A stretch of DNA of 64,000 nt from positions 1-64,000 of the forward strand of contig NZ_FXUL01000004.1 in the NCBI RefSeq assembly GCF_900182955.1, written 5' to 3'. Below, piece after piece: positions 38,859 through 48,986 of the stretch. The position numbers and the translations under genes are program-made. The notes below the pieces were generated by a model, which saw only the letters and a list, made by a program, of their open reading frames with translations, did no database searches and was not told where the DNA came from. Source of the DNA: Noviherbaspirillum suwonense (lineage in GTDB: Bacteria; Pseudomonadota; Gammaproteobacteria; Burkholderiales; Burkholderiaceae_D). How positions within the stretch are numbered: position 1 is the first letter of the stretch; each line of letters begins with the position of its first letter.

Positions 38859-38937
38859 TCCGCTGTCCTTTCCGGCATCCGATATCCGTTAATCCCCCGG
38901 CCGGCGTTTTCGCCGGCTGCATGACTATAGGCAGGCC

Positions 38938-39762
38938 ATGTCCCGCATAACACCTACATTCGCCGCATTGGCGGCGCAAAAAAGAACCGCGCTGATCACC
39001 TTCATCACCGCCGGCGACCCGGCGCCCGAACTGACCGTGCCGCTGATGCATTCGCTGGTCGCCGGCGGCGTCGACCTGCTGGAACTCGGCGTGCCGTTTT
39101 CCGACCCGATGGCGGAAGGCCCGGTCATCCAGCGCGCCAGCGAGCGCGCGCTGAAGCACGGCGTCGGCACCACCGACGTGCTCGGCTACGTCCGTGAATT
39201 CCGGCGCACCAACAAGACCACGCCGGTTGTGCTGATGGGCTATGCGAACCCGATCGAATGCATGGGCCAGCAGGCCTTCGTCGACGCCGCGCACGAGGCC
39301 GGCGTCGACGGCACCATCGTGGTCGACTATCCGCCCGAGGAGTGCGAGGACTTTGCCCGGATGATGATGGAGAAGGGCATGGACAACATCTTCCTGCTGG
39401 CGCCGACCTCGACCGAGGAACGCATCCGCCAGGTCGCCAGGGTCGGCGGCGGCTTCAGCTACTACGTGTCCCTCAAGGGCGTGACCGGCGCCGGCAACAT
39501 CGACATCGACGACGTCAGCCGCCGCCTCGAGCATATCCGCGCCCATGTGAAGCTGCCGATCGGCGTGGGCTTCGGCATCCGCGACGCCGCCACCGCCAAG
39601 GCCATCGCGTCGGTCGCCGACGGCGTCGTGATCGGCAGCCGCATCATCCAGGAAATGGAGAAAGCGCCGCTGGACGAAGCGGTGGGCGTGGCCCATGCCT
39701 TCGTCGCCAGCATCCGCGCCGCCCTCGACGAGCAGAGCGCGGCGTCGGTCACGGCGGTGTAA
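38938..39762 (+). CDS. trpA: Tryptophan synthase alpha chain
   Basis: 274 residues. FITAGDP, the catalytic Glu in [16 protein letters not shown], the Asp in [13 protein letters not shown], and [13 protein letters not shown] at the phosphate site identify TrpA. It splits indole-3-glycerol phosphate and passes indole to TrpB. It lies 79 bases after trpB. Confidence 0.96.
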   Translation: MSRITPTFAALAAQKRTALITFITAGDPAPELTVPLMHSLVAGGVDLLELGVPFSDPMAEGPVIQRASERALKHGVGTTDVLGYVREFRRTNKTTPVVLMGYANPIECMGQQAFVDAAHEAGVDGTIVVDYPPEECEDFARMMMEKGMDNIFLLAPTSTEERIRQVARVGGGFSYYVSLKGVTGAGNIDIDDVSRRLEHIRAHVKLPIGVGFGIRDAATAKAIASVADGVVIGSRIIQEMEKAPLDEAVGVAHAFVASIRAALDEQSAASVTAV

Positions 39763-39853
39763 TATTGCCCCCTTGTGCGCGGGTGGTGGTTGCCGCGCCA
39801 TCCGGGGCATCCCAAGAACAGCACAATATTGAGAAGATTGAGAGAGGGTCGCC

Positions 39854-40726
39854 ATGAGCTGGCTAGAAAAATTGTTACCCCCGCGCATACAACGCACCGA
39901 CAGCGCCAACCGCAAGTCGATGCCCGAAGGTCTCTGGGTCAAGTGCCCGTCATGCGAAGCGGTGCTGTATCGCACCGACCTGGAATCCAACCTCCACGTC
40001 TGCCCCAAGTGCAGCCATCACCTGCGCATCCGCGCCCGCGAACGTCTGGACTCGCTGCTCGACCCGGAAGGCCGCTACGAGATCGGCCACGAGGCATTGC
40101 CGGTCGACACGCTGAAGTTCAAGGACAGCAAGAAATACCCGGAACGCCTGAAAGCCGCAATGGAAGCAACCGGCGAGACCGATGCGCTGGTCGTGCTGGG
40201 CGGCGCCATCATGACGCTGCCGGTGGTGGTCGCCTGCTTTGAATTCGAATTCATGGGCGGCTCGATGGGGTCGGTGGTCGGCGAGCGCTTCGTGCGCGGC
40301 GCGCAGATCGCGCTGGAGCAGAAGGTGCCATTCATCTGCATCACCGCCACCGGCGGCGCCCGGATGCAGGAAGGCCTGCTGTCGCTGATGCAGATGGCGA
40401 AGACCACGGCAATGCTGACCAAGCTGTCCGAAAAGAAGCTGCCGTTCATTTCCGTGCTGACCGACCCGACCATGGGCGGCGTTTCCGCGTCATTTGCCTT
40501 CATGGGCGACGTGGTCATTGCCGAACCGAAGGCGCTGATCGGCTTCGCCGGGCCGCGCGTGATCGAGAACACGGTGCGCGAGAAGCTGCCGGAAGGCTTC
40601 CAGCGCGCCGAATTCCTGGTGCAGAAGGGCGCGGTAGACATGATCATCGACCGCCGCAAGATGCGCGAGGAAATCGCCCGGCTGCTGGCGCTGCTGCAAA
40701 ACCAGTCCGCCGACGTGCTGGCCTGA
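39854..40726 (+). CDS. accD: Acetyl-CoA carboxylase carboxyltransferase, beta subunit
   Basis: 290 residues. The N-terminal four-Cys zinc ribbon (CPSC ... CPKC, about residues 35-57) is followed by the crotonase-like carboxyltransferase core with [24 protein letters not shown] and [13 protein letters not shown]-like segments. It acts with AccA to carboxylate acetyl-CoA for fatty acid synthesis. The trpA-accD-folC order is common in betaproteobacteria. Confidence 0.96.
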   Translation: MSWLEKLLPPRIQRTDSANRKSMPEGLWVKCPSCEAVLYRTDLESNLHVCPKCSHHLRIRARERLDSLLDPEGRYEIGHEALPVDTLKFKDSKKYPERLKAAMEATGETDALVVLGGAIMTLPVVVACFEFEFMGGSMGSVVGERFVRGAQIALEQKVPFICITATGGARMQEGLLSLMQMAKTTAMLTKLSEKKLPFISVLTDPTMGGVSASFAFMGDVVIAEPKALIGFAGPRVIENTVREKLPEGFQRAEFLVQKGAVDMIIDRRKMREEIARLLALLQNQSADVLA

Positions 40727-40743
40727 CAGCTGGCGCAGCCGCT

Positions 40744-40775
40744 GGCCCGGTCCTGTTTCCAGGCCCGGGCCTTTT
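40744..40775 (+). terminator. Intrinsic terminator after accD
   Basis: Stem GGCCCGG / CCGGGCC (40744-40750 and 40765-40771) with a 14-base loop followed by TTTTC. A short T-tract makes it moderate. Confidence 0.65.
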
Positions 40776-40806
40776 CATTTGAACACCCGTCTCCAGATAA
40801 GCCGAC

Positions 40807-42102
40807 ATGAACATGCCCACCAACCTCGCCGACTGGCTTGCCTACCTCGAAGCCCAACACCCGAAAGCCATCGACATGGGCCTGGAACGGGTTGCGCAGG
40901 TGCGCGACGCGCTCGGACTCCGCCTCGATTGCCCGGTCGTGACCGTCGGCGGCACCAATGGCAAGGGTTCGACCTGCGCGATGATGGAAGCCATCCTGCT
41001 GCAGGCGGGCTACAAGGTCGGCCTGTACACCTCGCCGCACCTGGTGCACTTCAACGAGCGGGCACGGGTGGCCGGCGAGATCGTCAGCGACGATGCGCTG
41101 ATCGAACAGTTCGCCGCGGTGGAAGCGGCGCGCGGCGATGTGTCGCTGACCTATTTCGAATTCACCACGCTGGCCATCCTGCGCCTGTTCGCACAGGCGG
41201 GGCTGGACGCGGTCATCCTCGAAGTGGGCCTGGGCGGACGGCTCGATGCGGTCAACGTGATCGACGCCGATGTCGCCGTCGTCACCAGCGTCGACATCGA
41301 CCATACCGAATACCTGGGCGTGACCCGCGAGCAGATCGGGTTCGAGAAGGCCGGCATCTTCCGCGCCGGGCGTCCGGCCATCTGCAGCGACCCGGTGCCG
41401 CCCCAATCGCTGATCGACCATGCTGAAAAGATCGGCGCCGACCTGTGGCTGCTGGGCCGCGATTTCAATTACTCCGGCGACAAGCAGCAGTGGAACTATG
41501 GCGGTCGCAGCGTGCGCCGCAATGCGCTGGGCTACCCGGGCCTGCGCGGCGCCAACCAGTTGCTCAACGCCTGCGCCGCGCTGGCCGCGCTGGAAGCCCT
41601 GCGCGACCGCCTGCCGCTGGGCGCACAGGAAGTGCGCAGCGGGCTGGCGATGGTCGAACTGCCGGGACGCTTCCAGGTCATGCCCGGCCGGCCCACGGTG
41701 ATCCTCGATGTTGCGCATAACCCACATGCGGCCGCGGCGCTGTCGCAAAATCTCGGCAACATGGGTTTCCATCCTTATACCTACGCGGTGTTCGGTGCGA
41801 TGGCGGACAAGGACATCGACGGGATCATTGCGCACATGAAACCGCTCGTTGACCACTGGTGCGTGACCGATTTGCCCCTGCCCAGGGCGGCCAGCGCCGC
41901 GCAGATTGCCGAAAAGCTGTCCGAAGCCGGCGTCGAGAGCGGCGCAGCGGACGCCGAACACAGCATCGCGACGTTCGCCAGCCCCGCCGAAGCCTATGCA
42001 AATGCGCGGAGCAGGGCAGGCGAGAATGATAGAATTGCTGTTTTCGGCTCTTTCCTTACCGTGGCAGGCGTGATCGCCGCGCGCAAATCCGAATATCACT
42101 GA
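40807..42102 (+). CDS. folC: Bifunctional folylpolyglutamate/dihydrofolate synthase
   Basis: 431 residues. VTVGGTNGKGSTCAMM is the ATP P-loop, followed by GLYTSPHLVHFNER, FEFTTLAILRLF, EVGLGGRLDAVN and DIDHTEYLG, all conserved in FolC. The C-terminal domain includes LDVAHNPHAA. It adds Glu to dihydropteroate and folates. Confidence 0.95.
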   Translation: MNMPTNLADWLAYLEAQHPKAIDMGLERVAQVRDALGLRLDCPVVTVGGTNGKGSTCAMMEAILLQAGYKVGLYTSPHLVHFNERARVAGEIVSDDALIEQFAAVEAARGDVSLTYFEFTTLAILRLFAQAGLDAVILEVGLGGRLDAVNVIDADVAVVTSVDIDHTEYLGVTREQIGFEKAGIFRAGRPAICSDPVPPQSLIDHAEKIGADLWLLGRDFNYSGDKQQWNYGGRSVRRNALGYPGLRGANQLLNACAALAALEALRDRLPLGAQEVRSGLAMVELPGRFQVMPGRPTVILDVAHNPHAAAALSQNLGNMGFHPYTYAVFGAMADKDIDGIIAHMKPLVDHWCVTDLPLPRAASAAQIAEKLSEAGVESGAADAEHSIATFASPAEAYANARSRAGENDRIAVFGSFLTVAGVIAARKSEYH

Positions 42103-42121
42103 CAGATTCAGCATCAATCGC

Positions 42122-43069
42122 ATGGGCTTGCTCTCATTCCTCCGTAAAAACAAGCAGGAATCGCGCTCCGACAGCACGTTCCAGAGTCGCGCAGAAGAGG
42201 ATTCGGACGCCGTCCGCAATCGTGGCAAGCGCAAGACAGGCAAGGAGCGCGGCAAGGCCCCGGACCCTGTGCTTCCCGAGAAAAAGCGCGCGCGTCGCCG
42301 GCTGGTCGGGGCAGTCGCCCTGGTGCTGGCGGCCGTCGTCGGCCTGCCGATGATCCTCGATTCCGAACCGAAGCCGGTCACCGACGACATCGCCATCGAC
42401 ATTCCTTCCAAGGACAAGCGCACGCAGGGCGGAACGGTCCGCAACGCGCCGCCGCCGGTAGCCAACGTCGCCAAGGCGCCGGTCGGCGTCGGGCTGGACA
42501 AGGACGAGGAAGTCATCGACCCCGCGACCTTGCCGCCGCCGGTCGACACCGGGCCGTCGACCGCCGCCCGCTCCGAAATGCCGCAACTGGTCAAGCCGGA
42601 ACCGCGGCCCAAGCCCGAAGCACGGGCCGAAGCCAAGCCGGAAAGCCCGCGCCCGGCCAAGCCCGAACACAAACCTGAACCCAAGACGGAATCGAAGCCG
42701 GAGCCGAAGGCCGAGCGCAAGACCGAGATCGCCCATGCCAAGCCCGTCGAGAAAGTCGATGAAGCCAGCCGCGCCAGGGCCATACTCGAGGGCCGGCCCG
42801 AGCCGAAGGCGGAAGCCAAGGCCGAACCCAAGAAGGATGGCGGCCGTTTCGTCGTGCAGGTCGCGGCGCTCGCCACCCAGGACAAGGTCGATGAATTGCA
42901 GGGCAAGCTGAAGTCGGCCGGCATTGCATCGTTCACACAGAAAGTTTCTACCGACGGCGGCAGCCGTACCCGTATCCGGGTCGGCCCGTTCAGCAGCAAG
43001 GAAGAAGCCGACCGCGTGCGGGCCAAGCTGTCGAAGATCGGGCTCGCAGGCACGCTGGTGCCGGCCTGA
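42122..43069 (+). CDS. SPOR-domain membrane protein (DedD-like)
   Basis: 315 residues. A basic cytoplasmic N-terminus precedes one membrane segment (LVGAVALVLAAVVGLPMIL, about 60-79). A long Lys/Pro/Glu repeat linker (about 155-235) follows, then a C-terminal SPOR domain (RFVVQVAALATQDKVDEL ... RTRIRVGPFSSKEEAD). SPOR domains bind denuded septal peptidoglycan, so a cell-division role at the septum is expected. It sits 19 bases after folC and just before cvpA. Confidence 0.88.
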   Translation: MGLLSFLRKNKQESRSDSTFQSRAEEDSDAVRNRGKRKTGKERGKAPDPVLPEKKRARRRLVGAVALVLAAVVGLPMILDSEPKPVTDDIAIDIPSKDKRTQGGTVRNAPPPVANVAKAPVGVGLDKDEEVIDPATLPPPVDTGPSTAARSEMPQLVKPEPRPKPEARAEAKPESPRPAKPEHKPEPKTESKPEPKAERKTEIAHAKPVEKVDEASRARAILEGRPEPKAEAKAEPKKDGGRFVVQVAALATQDKVDELQGKLKSAGIASFTQKVSTDGGSRTRIRVGPFSSKEEADRVRAKLSKIGLAGTLVPA

Positions 43070-43094
43070 AGCCGGTAACGGCGCGTGACTGGCG

Positions 43095-43583
43095 GTGACG
43101 CTCTTCGATTACCTGACCCTGTTCGTGCTGGTCGCCTCGATCGTGGTCAGCACCACGCGCGGCGTCGTGCGGGAGGTGCTGTCGCTGGCAAGCTGGGTGG
43201 CGGCATTCCTGGTCGCCAACATGTATGGCCAGACGCTGGCGGAATTATTGCCGGATGTCGTGCCAGGCGCGCTGACCAGGCTGATCATCGCATTCGTGGT
43301 GCTGTTCATCGGCACGCGCATGCTGATGGGCCTGCTGATACTGATGTGCGAATCGCTGATCAAGGCCAGCGGCCTCTCGTTCGTCGACCGCAGCCTGGGC
43401 AGCCTGTTCGGTCTCGCGCGCGGCCTGCTGATCGTGCTGGTGACCGTGATCCTCTGCGGCATGACCGCCATCCCGCAGCAGCCTTTCTGGAAAGATGCGA
43501 TGCTCAGCGTCTATGCCGAATCCGCCGCGCGCAGCGTCAAGCCTTTCCTGCCGGACGAATTTGCCCGGCATGTACAGTTTTGA
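43095..43583 (+). CDS. cvpA: CvpA-family membrane protein
   Basis: 162 residues starting with GTG. About four membrane segments are visible, with the conserved VVSTTRGVVREVLSLASW after helix 1 and FVDRSLGSLFGLARGLLIV. CvpA was named for colicin V production and is linked to envelope homeostasis. It directly precedes purF, the classical arrangement. Confidence 0.9.
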   Translation: MTLFDYLTLFVLVASIVVSTTRGVVREVLSLASWVAAFLVANMYGQTLAELLPDVVPGALTRLIIAFVVLFIGTRMLMGLLILMCESLIKASGLSFVDRSLGSLFGLARGLLIVLVTVILCGMTAIPQQPFWKDAMLSVYAESAARSVKPFLPDEFARHVQF

Positions 43584-43607
43584 ATTGTCTTAGTTAGGAG
43601 CTCCACC

Positions 43608-45125
43608 ATGTGTGGCATTGCAGGCGTCGTCTCCCAGAACCCCGTCAACCAGCTGATCTACGATGCGCTGCTGCTTCTGCAGCATCGCGGCCAGGATGCA
43701 GCGGGCATCGCAACCAATCAGGGCAACAAGTTCTACATGCACAAGGCCAATGGCCTGGTGCGGGACGTGTTCCGGACCCGCAACATGCGCTCGCTGCTGG
43801 GCAACATGGGCATAGGCCAGTGCCGCTATCCGACCGCCGGCTCGTCCAGCGAAGAGGAAGCGCAGCCGTTCTATGTCAATGCGCCGTTCGGCATCACGCT
43901 GGCGCACAACGGCAACCTGACCAACTGGGAGCAGCTGAAGATCGAGATGTTCCGCAACGACCGCCGGCACATCAACACCAATTCCGACTCCGAAGTGCTG
44001 CTCAACGTGCTGGCGCATGAAATCCAGCAGGCCACGCTCGGCTATTCGCTCGATCCGGCCGCGCTGTTCAAGGCGGTGGCATCGCTGCACCGCCGGGTCC
44101 GCGGCTCGTACGCGGTGGTCGCGCAGATCGCCGGCTTCGGCCTGCTGGCCTTCCGCGACCCCTACGGCATCCGGCCGCTGTGCCTGGGCGTCAACGAGAC
44201 CGACGCCGGCACCGAGTACCTGGTGGCGAGCGAATCGGTGGCGCTGGAAGGCCTGGGCTTCCGCTTCGTGCGCGACGTGATCCCCGGCGAGGCGATCTTC
44301 ATCGATGTCGACGGCAACATGACGAGCCAGCAATGCGCGGACAACCCGGTGCTCAACCCGTGCGCATTCGAATTCGTCTACCTGGCCCGTCCGGACTCGG
44401 TGATCGACGGCGCGTCGGTCTATCACTCGCGCCTGAAGATGGGCGAATACCTGGCCGACAAGATCAAGCGCGAATTCAGCACCGGCGATATCGACGTCGT
44501 GATGCCGATACCCGATTCGGCGCGGCCGTCCACCATCGAACTGGCGCTGAAGCTCAACCTCGACTACCGCGAGGGCTTCATCAAGAACCGCTACATCGGC
44601 CGCACCTTCCTGATGCCCGGCCAGGCGATACGCCGCAAGTCGGTGCGCCAGAAGCTCAATGCGATCGGATCTGAATTCAAGGGCAAGAGCGTGCTGCTGG
44701 TCGACGACTCCATCGTCCGCGGCACCACCAGCCGGGAAATCGTGCAGATGGCGCGCGACGCCGGCGCCCGCCGCGTGATTTTCGCGTCGGCCGCGCCGCC
44801 GGTGAAATTCCCGAATGTCTACGGCATCGACATGCCGACGCGCAGCGAACTGATCGCCTACGGCCGCACCGACGAGGAAGTGTGCCGCGAGATCACCGCC
44901 GACGCGCTGGTCTACCAGGACCTCGACGCGCTCAAGCGCTCCATTTCGGATGCCAACCCGTCCATCCGCCAGTTCGAGGCTTCCTGCTTCGACGGCAACT
45001 ACGTGACCGGCGACATATCGCGGGACTACCTGGACCGCATCGAATACGCGCGCGGCAATCCGGAACCCGCCAACGACGACATGGTGCGCTCGCAGCTCAA
45101 CCTGTCGCTGGCGCCGGCGGACTGA
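43608..45125 (+). CDS. purF: Amidophosphoribosyltransferase
   Basis: 505 residues. MCGIAGVVS supplies the N-terminal nucleophile Cys2 of a class II glutaminase with no propeptide. HRGQDAAGIA and LAHNGNLTNWE are glutaminase motifs, and VLLVDDSIVRGTTSREI is the PRPP-binding loop. It performs the first committed step of purine synthesis. Confidence 0.97.
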   Translation: MCGIAGVVSQNPVNQLIYDALLLLQHRGQDAAGIATNQGNKFYMHKANGLVRDVFRTRNMRSLLGNMGIGQCRYPTAGSSSEEEAQPFYVNAPFGITLAHNGNLTNWEQLKIEMFRNDRRHINTNSDSEVLLNVLAHEIQQATLGYSLDPAALFKAVASLHRRVRGSYAVVAQIAGFGLLAFRDPYGIRPLCLGVNETDAGTEYLVASESVALEGLGFRFVRDVIPGEAIFIDVDGNMTSQQCADNPVLNPCAFEFVYLARPDSVIDGASVYHSRLKMGEYLADKIKREFSTGDIDVVMPIPDSARPSTIELALKLNLDYREGFIKNRYIGRTFLMPGQAIRRKSVRQKLNAIGSEFKGKSVLLVDDSIVRGTTSREIVQMARDAGARRVIFASAAPPVKFPNVYGIDMPTRSELIAYGRTDEEVCREITADALVYQDLDALKRSISDANPSIRQFEASCFDGNYVTGDISRDYLDRIEYARGNPEPANDDMVRSQLNLSLAPAD

Positions 45126-45189
45126 TCACCGAGCCCGGGACCGTGCCAGCGCGGCCCCGGGCGCATCGAGCCTTAGCGAAATCCCACAC

Positions 45190-46434
45190 ATGAACGACAA
45201 ACGACAGTACGGCTTCACCACCACGATCCTGCACAGCGACCGCCAGAAGAACATCGAGCATGGCTCGCTGCACAAGCCCATCCATACCTCGGTGGCGTTC
45301 GGCTACAAGGACGCGCGTGAACTGGCTGCGGTGTTCCAGGGCCGGCAGCCCGGCTACCGCTACGGCCGGCAGGGCAATCCGACCGTGTCCGCGCTGGAAG
45401 ACAAGGTCAACAAGATGGAAAACGGCTACGGCACCATCTGTTTTTCCACAGGCATGGCAGCCATCGGCGCGGTAGCCCAGGCGCTGCTGCGGGATGGCGA
45501 CCACGTTGTATCGTCGGCTTTCCTGTTCGGCAACACCAACAGTCTGTGGCAGACGGTGGCCGCGCAGGGCGTGTCGGTTTCGATGGTCGACGCGACCGAT
45601 GTCGCCAATGTCGAGGCGGCGCTGACGCCGGCGACCCGCATCGTCTTCGTCGAAACCATTGCCAATCCGCGGACCCAGGTCGCCGACCTGGCGCGTATCG
45701 GCGCGCTGTGCCGCGAGCGGGGCATTCTCTACATCGTCGACAACACGATGACGTCGCCCTACCTGTTCCAGCCGAAATCGGTCGGCGCGGGCCTCGTGGT
45801 CAATGCGCTGACCAAGTCCATCGCCGGCCATGGCATCGCGCTGGGCGGCAGCCTGACCGACACCGGGACCTATGACTGGGCACGTTATCCGCACATCGCG
45901 GAAAACTACCGGAAATTCCCGCCGGTGCAGTGGGGCATGGCGCAGATCCGGGCCAAGGCCCTGCGCGACTTCGGCGGCTCGCTGGGGCCGGAAGCGGCGC
46001 ATCACATCGCGGTCGGCGCGGAAACCATGGCGCTGCGGCTGGAGCGGGAATGCGGGAATGCGCTGGCACTGGCGCGCATGCTGGAGGCGGACGAGCGGGT
46101 CGCGGCGGTCCATTATCCCGGCCTGGCATCCCACCCGCAGCATGCGCTGGCGGGCGAACTGTTCCGGGCCTATGGCAGCCTGCTGAGCTTCGAGCTGAAG
46201 GACGATATCGACTGCTTCGATTTCCTGAACCGGCTGCAGCTCGCGATCCCGGCCAGCAATCTCGGCGACACCCGGACGCTGGTGATCCCGGTGGCGCATA
46301 CGATCTTCTATGAAATGGGCGCGGAGCGTCGCGCCAGCATGGGGATCGCGGAATCGCTGATCAGGGTGTCGGTCGGCATCGAGGATACCGACGACCTGGT
46401 GGACGACTTCCGGCAGGCGCTGGCGCTGCAGTAA
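45190..46434 (+). CDS. Cystathionine gamma-synthase-family PLP enzyme (O-succinylhomoserine sulfhydrylase position)
   Basis: 414 residues. YRYGRQGNPTVSALEDKV, FSTGMAAIGAVAQALL, VDNTMTSPYLFQPKS and the PLP Lys in VNALTKSIAGHG place it in the Cys/Met metabolism PLP family. Betaproteobacteria usually have metZ (O-succinylhomoserine sulfhydrylase) after purF, and this gene occupies that place. Yet its sequence is closer to the broader cystathionine gamma-synthase/lyase-like group, so the exact reaction is left open. Confidence 0.8.
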   Translation: MNDKRQYGFTTTILHSDRQKNIEHGSLHKPIHTSVAFGYKDARELAAVFQGRQPGYRYGRQGNPTVSALEDKVNKMENGYGTICFSTGMAAIGAVAQALLRDGDHVVSSAFLFGNTNSLWQTVAAQGVSVSMVDATDVANVEAALTPATRIVFVETIANPRTQVADLARIGALCRERGILYIVDNTMTSPYLFQPKSVGAGLVVNALTKSIAGHGIALGGSLTDTGTYDWARYPHIAENYRKFPPVQWGMAQIRAKALRDFGGSLGPEAAHHIAVGAETMALRLERECGNALALARMLEADERVAAVHYPGLASHPQHALAGELFRAYGSLLSFELKDDIDCFDFLNRLQLAIPASNLGDTRTLVIPVAHTIFYEMGAERRASMGIAESLIRVSVGIEDTDDLVDDFRQALALQ

Positions 46435-46566
46435 TGCCCGTTTCCTGAAGGCCGGGACATCGGGCCGGCGGAGAACGTCCGATGCGGCAGGCCGGCTGGC
46501 GTGAAATCCACGGCCGGCGCGCAGCGCTGCGACGAGCAGCGCGTATTCCGGCAATGCGCCTTCGCT

Positions 46567-47172
46567 TCAGGGAACGATTTCCTTGGCCTGCTCGCGTTCC
46601 AGCCACTTCACCTTGATATTCGGCACATAGCTCTCGAACTGGTCCAGCAGCGCGGCCGCGTCCGGCGCATGCATCAGCAGCTGGGCATGATCGGCCCGCA
46701 CGAATCCCTCGTTCACGAGGTGGTTGGCAAAGCCGGTCAGCCCATCGTAGAACCCGTTCACGTTCAGCAGGCCGATCGGTTTCTGGTGCAGGCCGAGCTG
46801 CGCCCAGGTCGTCACCTCGAACAGCTCTTCCAGCGTGCCGAAACCGCCCGGCATCGCGATGAATCCACCGGCCAGTTCGGCCATCATGGCCTTGCGTTCA
46901 TGCATGTCCTTGACGATGTGCAGTTCGGTCAGGCCATGGTGGCCGAGTTCGCGCTTCATCAGCGCCTCCGGTATCACGCCGATCGCCCGGCCTCCGTTGG
47001 CCATGACTTCCTCGGCGATCGCACCCATCAGGCCGACATTGCCGCCGCCGTAGACAAGGCCGATATCGCGCCGGACCAGTTCGCGGCCCAGTGCGCGGGC
47101 AGCGTCTGCATAGGCCGGGGAAGCGCCGGCGGCGGAGCCGCAATAGACGCACAGTGTTGCTATTTTTTTCAT
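46567..47172 (-). CDS. LOG-family nucleoside-5'-monophosphate phosphoribohydrolase
   Basis: 201 residues from ATG 47170-47172. CVYCGSAAG at the start, GGGNVGLMG, the MHERKAMMAEL motif and PGGFGTLEE, which carries the catalytic Glu, define the LOG family. Members release free base from nucleoside monophosphates, including cytokinin precursors. Its start overlaps the stop of the TetR gene (ATGA), so the two are co-transcribed. Confidence 0.9.
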   Translation of the reverse strand: MKKIATLCVYCGSAAGASPAYADAARALGRELVRRDIGLVYGGGNVGLMGAIAEEVMANGGRAIGVIPEALMKRELGHHGLTELHIVKDMHERKAMMAELAGGFIAMPGGFGTLEELFEVTTWAQLGLHQKPIGLLNVNGFYDGLTGFANHLVNEGFVRADHAQLLMHAPDAAALLDQFESYVPNIKVKWLEREQAKEIVP

Positions 47173-47849
47173 GATGTCAGTTTTTCTGGAGGTCGCTTCG
47201 AGTACTCGTCGACCAGTTTGCGGAAAAGGGCGTGGGTGTCGCCGCGCAGGTAGGGACCGACGAGCGATAGCACTTGGTAACAGCCGCGCATCAATGCATC
47301 CGCCATGACCTGCTGCTCGGTGTAGCGGCGCGGGTTGAGCACGTATTCGTACGATAGCCAGTAGCTGGCCACCACGACCATGTTGGCCGACAGCGCCTCG
47401 ATTTCCTGGTCGCTGGCGTCGAGCGCGCCGTCGCTGCGCAGCCCGGCGCACAGCTGCCTCGCCACCAGCACCTTGTGCCGGTAGATCTGCTTGAACTGCA
47501 GTTCGAGCTTGCGGTTGCGCGAGAGCAGGTCGGACAGGTCGCGGTAGAAAAAACGGTAGCGCCAGACCAGTTCGAAGATCAGGTGCAGGTAAAGCCAGAC
47601 GTCTTCTATCGTCGGGCGCCGGTCTGCCGGCACCGACAGCATCCGGTTGATCTCATCCTCGAACTGCACGAAGATCGAGTCGACGATATCGTCCTTGTTG
47701 CGAAAGTGGTAATACAGGTTGCCGGGGGATATGTTGAGTTCTTCGGCAATGATGGTCGTCGTGATGTTCGGTTCGCCGAACTCGTTGAACAGGCGCAGCG
47801 ATGTTTCCAGTATCCGTTCGCGGGTACGGCGTGGCGCTTTTGCTTGCAT
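47169..47849 (-). CDS. TetR-family transcriptional regulator
   Basis: 226 residues from ATG 47847-47849. The helix-turn-helix is at about 12-58 (RERILETSLRLFNEFGE, ITTTIIAEELNISPGNLYYH, FRNKDDIV). The ligand domain resembles the TetR-like group with EDVWLYLHLIFELVWRYRF. It is coupled to the LOG gene downstream. Target genes are unknown, but self-regulation of the pair is likely. Confidence 0.88.
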   Translation of the reverse strand: MQAKAPRRTRERILETSLRLFNEFGEPNITTTIIAEELNISPGNLYYHFRNKDDIVDSIFVQFEDEINRMLSVPADRRPTIEDVWLYLHLIFELVWRYRFFYRDLSDLLSRNRKLELQFKQIYRHKVLVARQLCAGLRSDGALDASDQEIEALSANMVVVASYWLSYEYVLNPRRYTEQQVMADALMRGCYQVLSLVGPYLRGDTHALFRKLVDEYSKRPPEKLTS

Positions 47850-47944
47850 TGGCGGGAAACGTTCCTGAACTGTCCGGTAGGCCATAAGCATAGCATCGGA
47901 TCCGCCGTTCCCGAAGCCAACCCGGCGCCGGCCGCGCCGCTGCG

Positions 47945-48406
47945 TCAGGGCATGACGACGGTGTCGATCACATGGATGACGCCATTGTCGGCGGCCACAT
48001 CGCTCTCGATGACGTTGGCCTGGTCGACCGTGACCTTGCCGTTATCCGACTTCAGCGTGACGGGCGCGCCCTGCAGCGTGCTGGCCTTGCCCGGCTTGAC
48101 CTCGGCGACCAGCATCCGTCCCTGGACGATATGGTGGGAGAGCACGGCGGCCAGCTTCGCCTTGTCCTTGTACAGCGCATCCCAGCTCCCTGCAGGCAGC
48201 CTGGAAAACGCGCCATCCTCCGGGGCGAAAATGGTATACGGGCCGCCGGATTTCAGGCTGTCGTCGAGTCCCGAGGCTTTCAGTGCGGCGGTAAATGTGC
48301 GCAGATTGGTCGAACTCGCCGATTTCTCTACCAGGTCGGCTGCGCCGGCGGCATGCGCCAGTGTCAGCAGCAATATCGCTGCGCTTGTCTTCGAACGTAT
48401 CGTCAT
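47945..48406 (-). CDS. Secreted fasciclin-domain protein
   Basis: 153 residues. A signal peptide (ILLLTLAHAAGAA) is followed by one fasciclin (FAS1) domain with FTAALKASGLDDSL, GPYTIFAPEDGAF, LSHHIVQGRM and the closing NGVIHVIDTVVMP. FAS1 proteins are extracellular or periplasmic and often mediate adhesion. No partner is nearby. Confidence 0.88.
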   Translation of the reverse strand: MTIRSKTSAAILLLTLAHAAGAADLVEKSASSTNLRTFTAALKASGLDDSLKSGGPYTIFAPEDGAFSRLPAGSWDALYKDKAKLAAVLSHHIVQGRMLVAEVKPGKASTLQGAPVTLKSDNGKVTVDQANVIESDVAADNGVIHVIDTVVMP

Positions 48407-48569
48407 GTTTGGTCCTGATTTCGATGCTGTGGAGCATTGCGACGCAGTGCGCCGGATTGGCGAAAGCGTCAAGCTGTCTCCACTATGGTTGCCATACAAT
48501 CGAAAAGTTTCAACACAAGTGCGAGGGCATGCGCCAGATCGGCGCCCGGCGGCTCGCCAGATTCCCCGA

Positions 48570-48968
48570 ATGAAAACAGAAAACGCAGCGCTTCCGCTGC
48601 TCCGGATCGTCCTGTGGTCATGGCTGGCCGGCATTGCCTGCCTGTTCCTGGCCCTGCAGTTCAGTCCGCCGTGGTTCTCCATCGACGCGATGGGTGGCGC
48701 GCTGGTGACCGCGTTCCGCTCAAGCCTGCTGTATGTGCTGCCGCCGCTGCTGGCGCTGGCCGCATGGCGCTGGCGGCGCGGCCGGGTGGACCTGGCCGTG
48801 TCGGCGCTTGCGGCCCTGCTGTGGACGACGTTGACTGTCGGATGGTGGGCGATCCATTTCAATCCCTTCCCCTGGGCGGCAAGCCTGCGCAACATCATGC
48901 TGCTCCTGCCATCCATCCTGGTGCCGTGCCTGGTGTTCTGGCGCCTCGTCCGGCGCAAGCCGGGCTGA
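48570..48968 (+). CDS. Hypothetical four-helix membrane protein
   Basis: 132 residues with four hydrophobic segments (IVLWSWLAGIACLFLALQF, SSLLYVLPPLLALAAW, LAVSALAALLWTTLTVGWW, IMLLLPSILVPCLVFW) and a short basic tail. No family recognised. It is convergent with the lipase-like gene. Confidence 0.6.
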   Translation: MKTENAALPLLRIVLWSWLAGIACLFLALQFSPPWFSIDAMGGALVTAFRSSLLYVLPPLLALAAWRWRRGRVDLAVSALAALLWTTLTVGWWAIHFNPFPWAASLRNIMLLLPSILVPCLVFWRLVRRKPG

Positions 48969-48986
48969 CCGGCGCTACACACCGGC

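Noticed and set aside
40075-43053. A 992-codon minus-strand frame opposite accD, folC and the SPOR gene
   Set aside because: Shadow of GC-rich genes on the other strand; no family motif.
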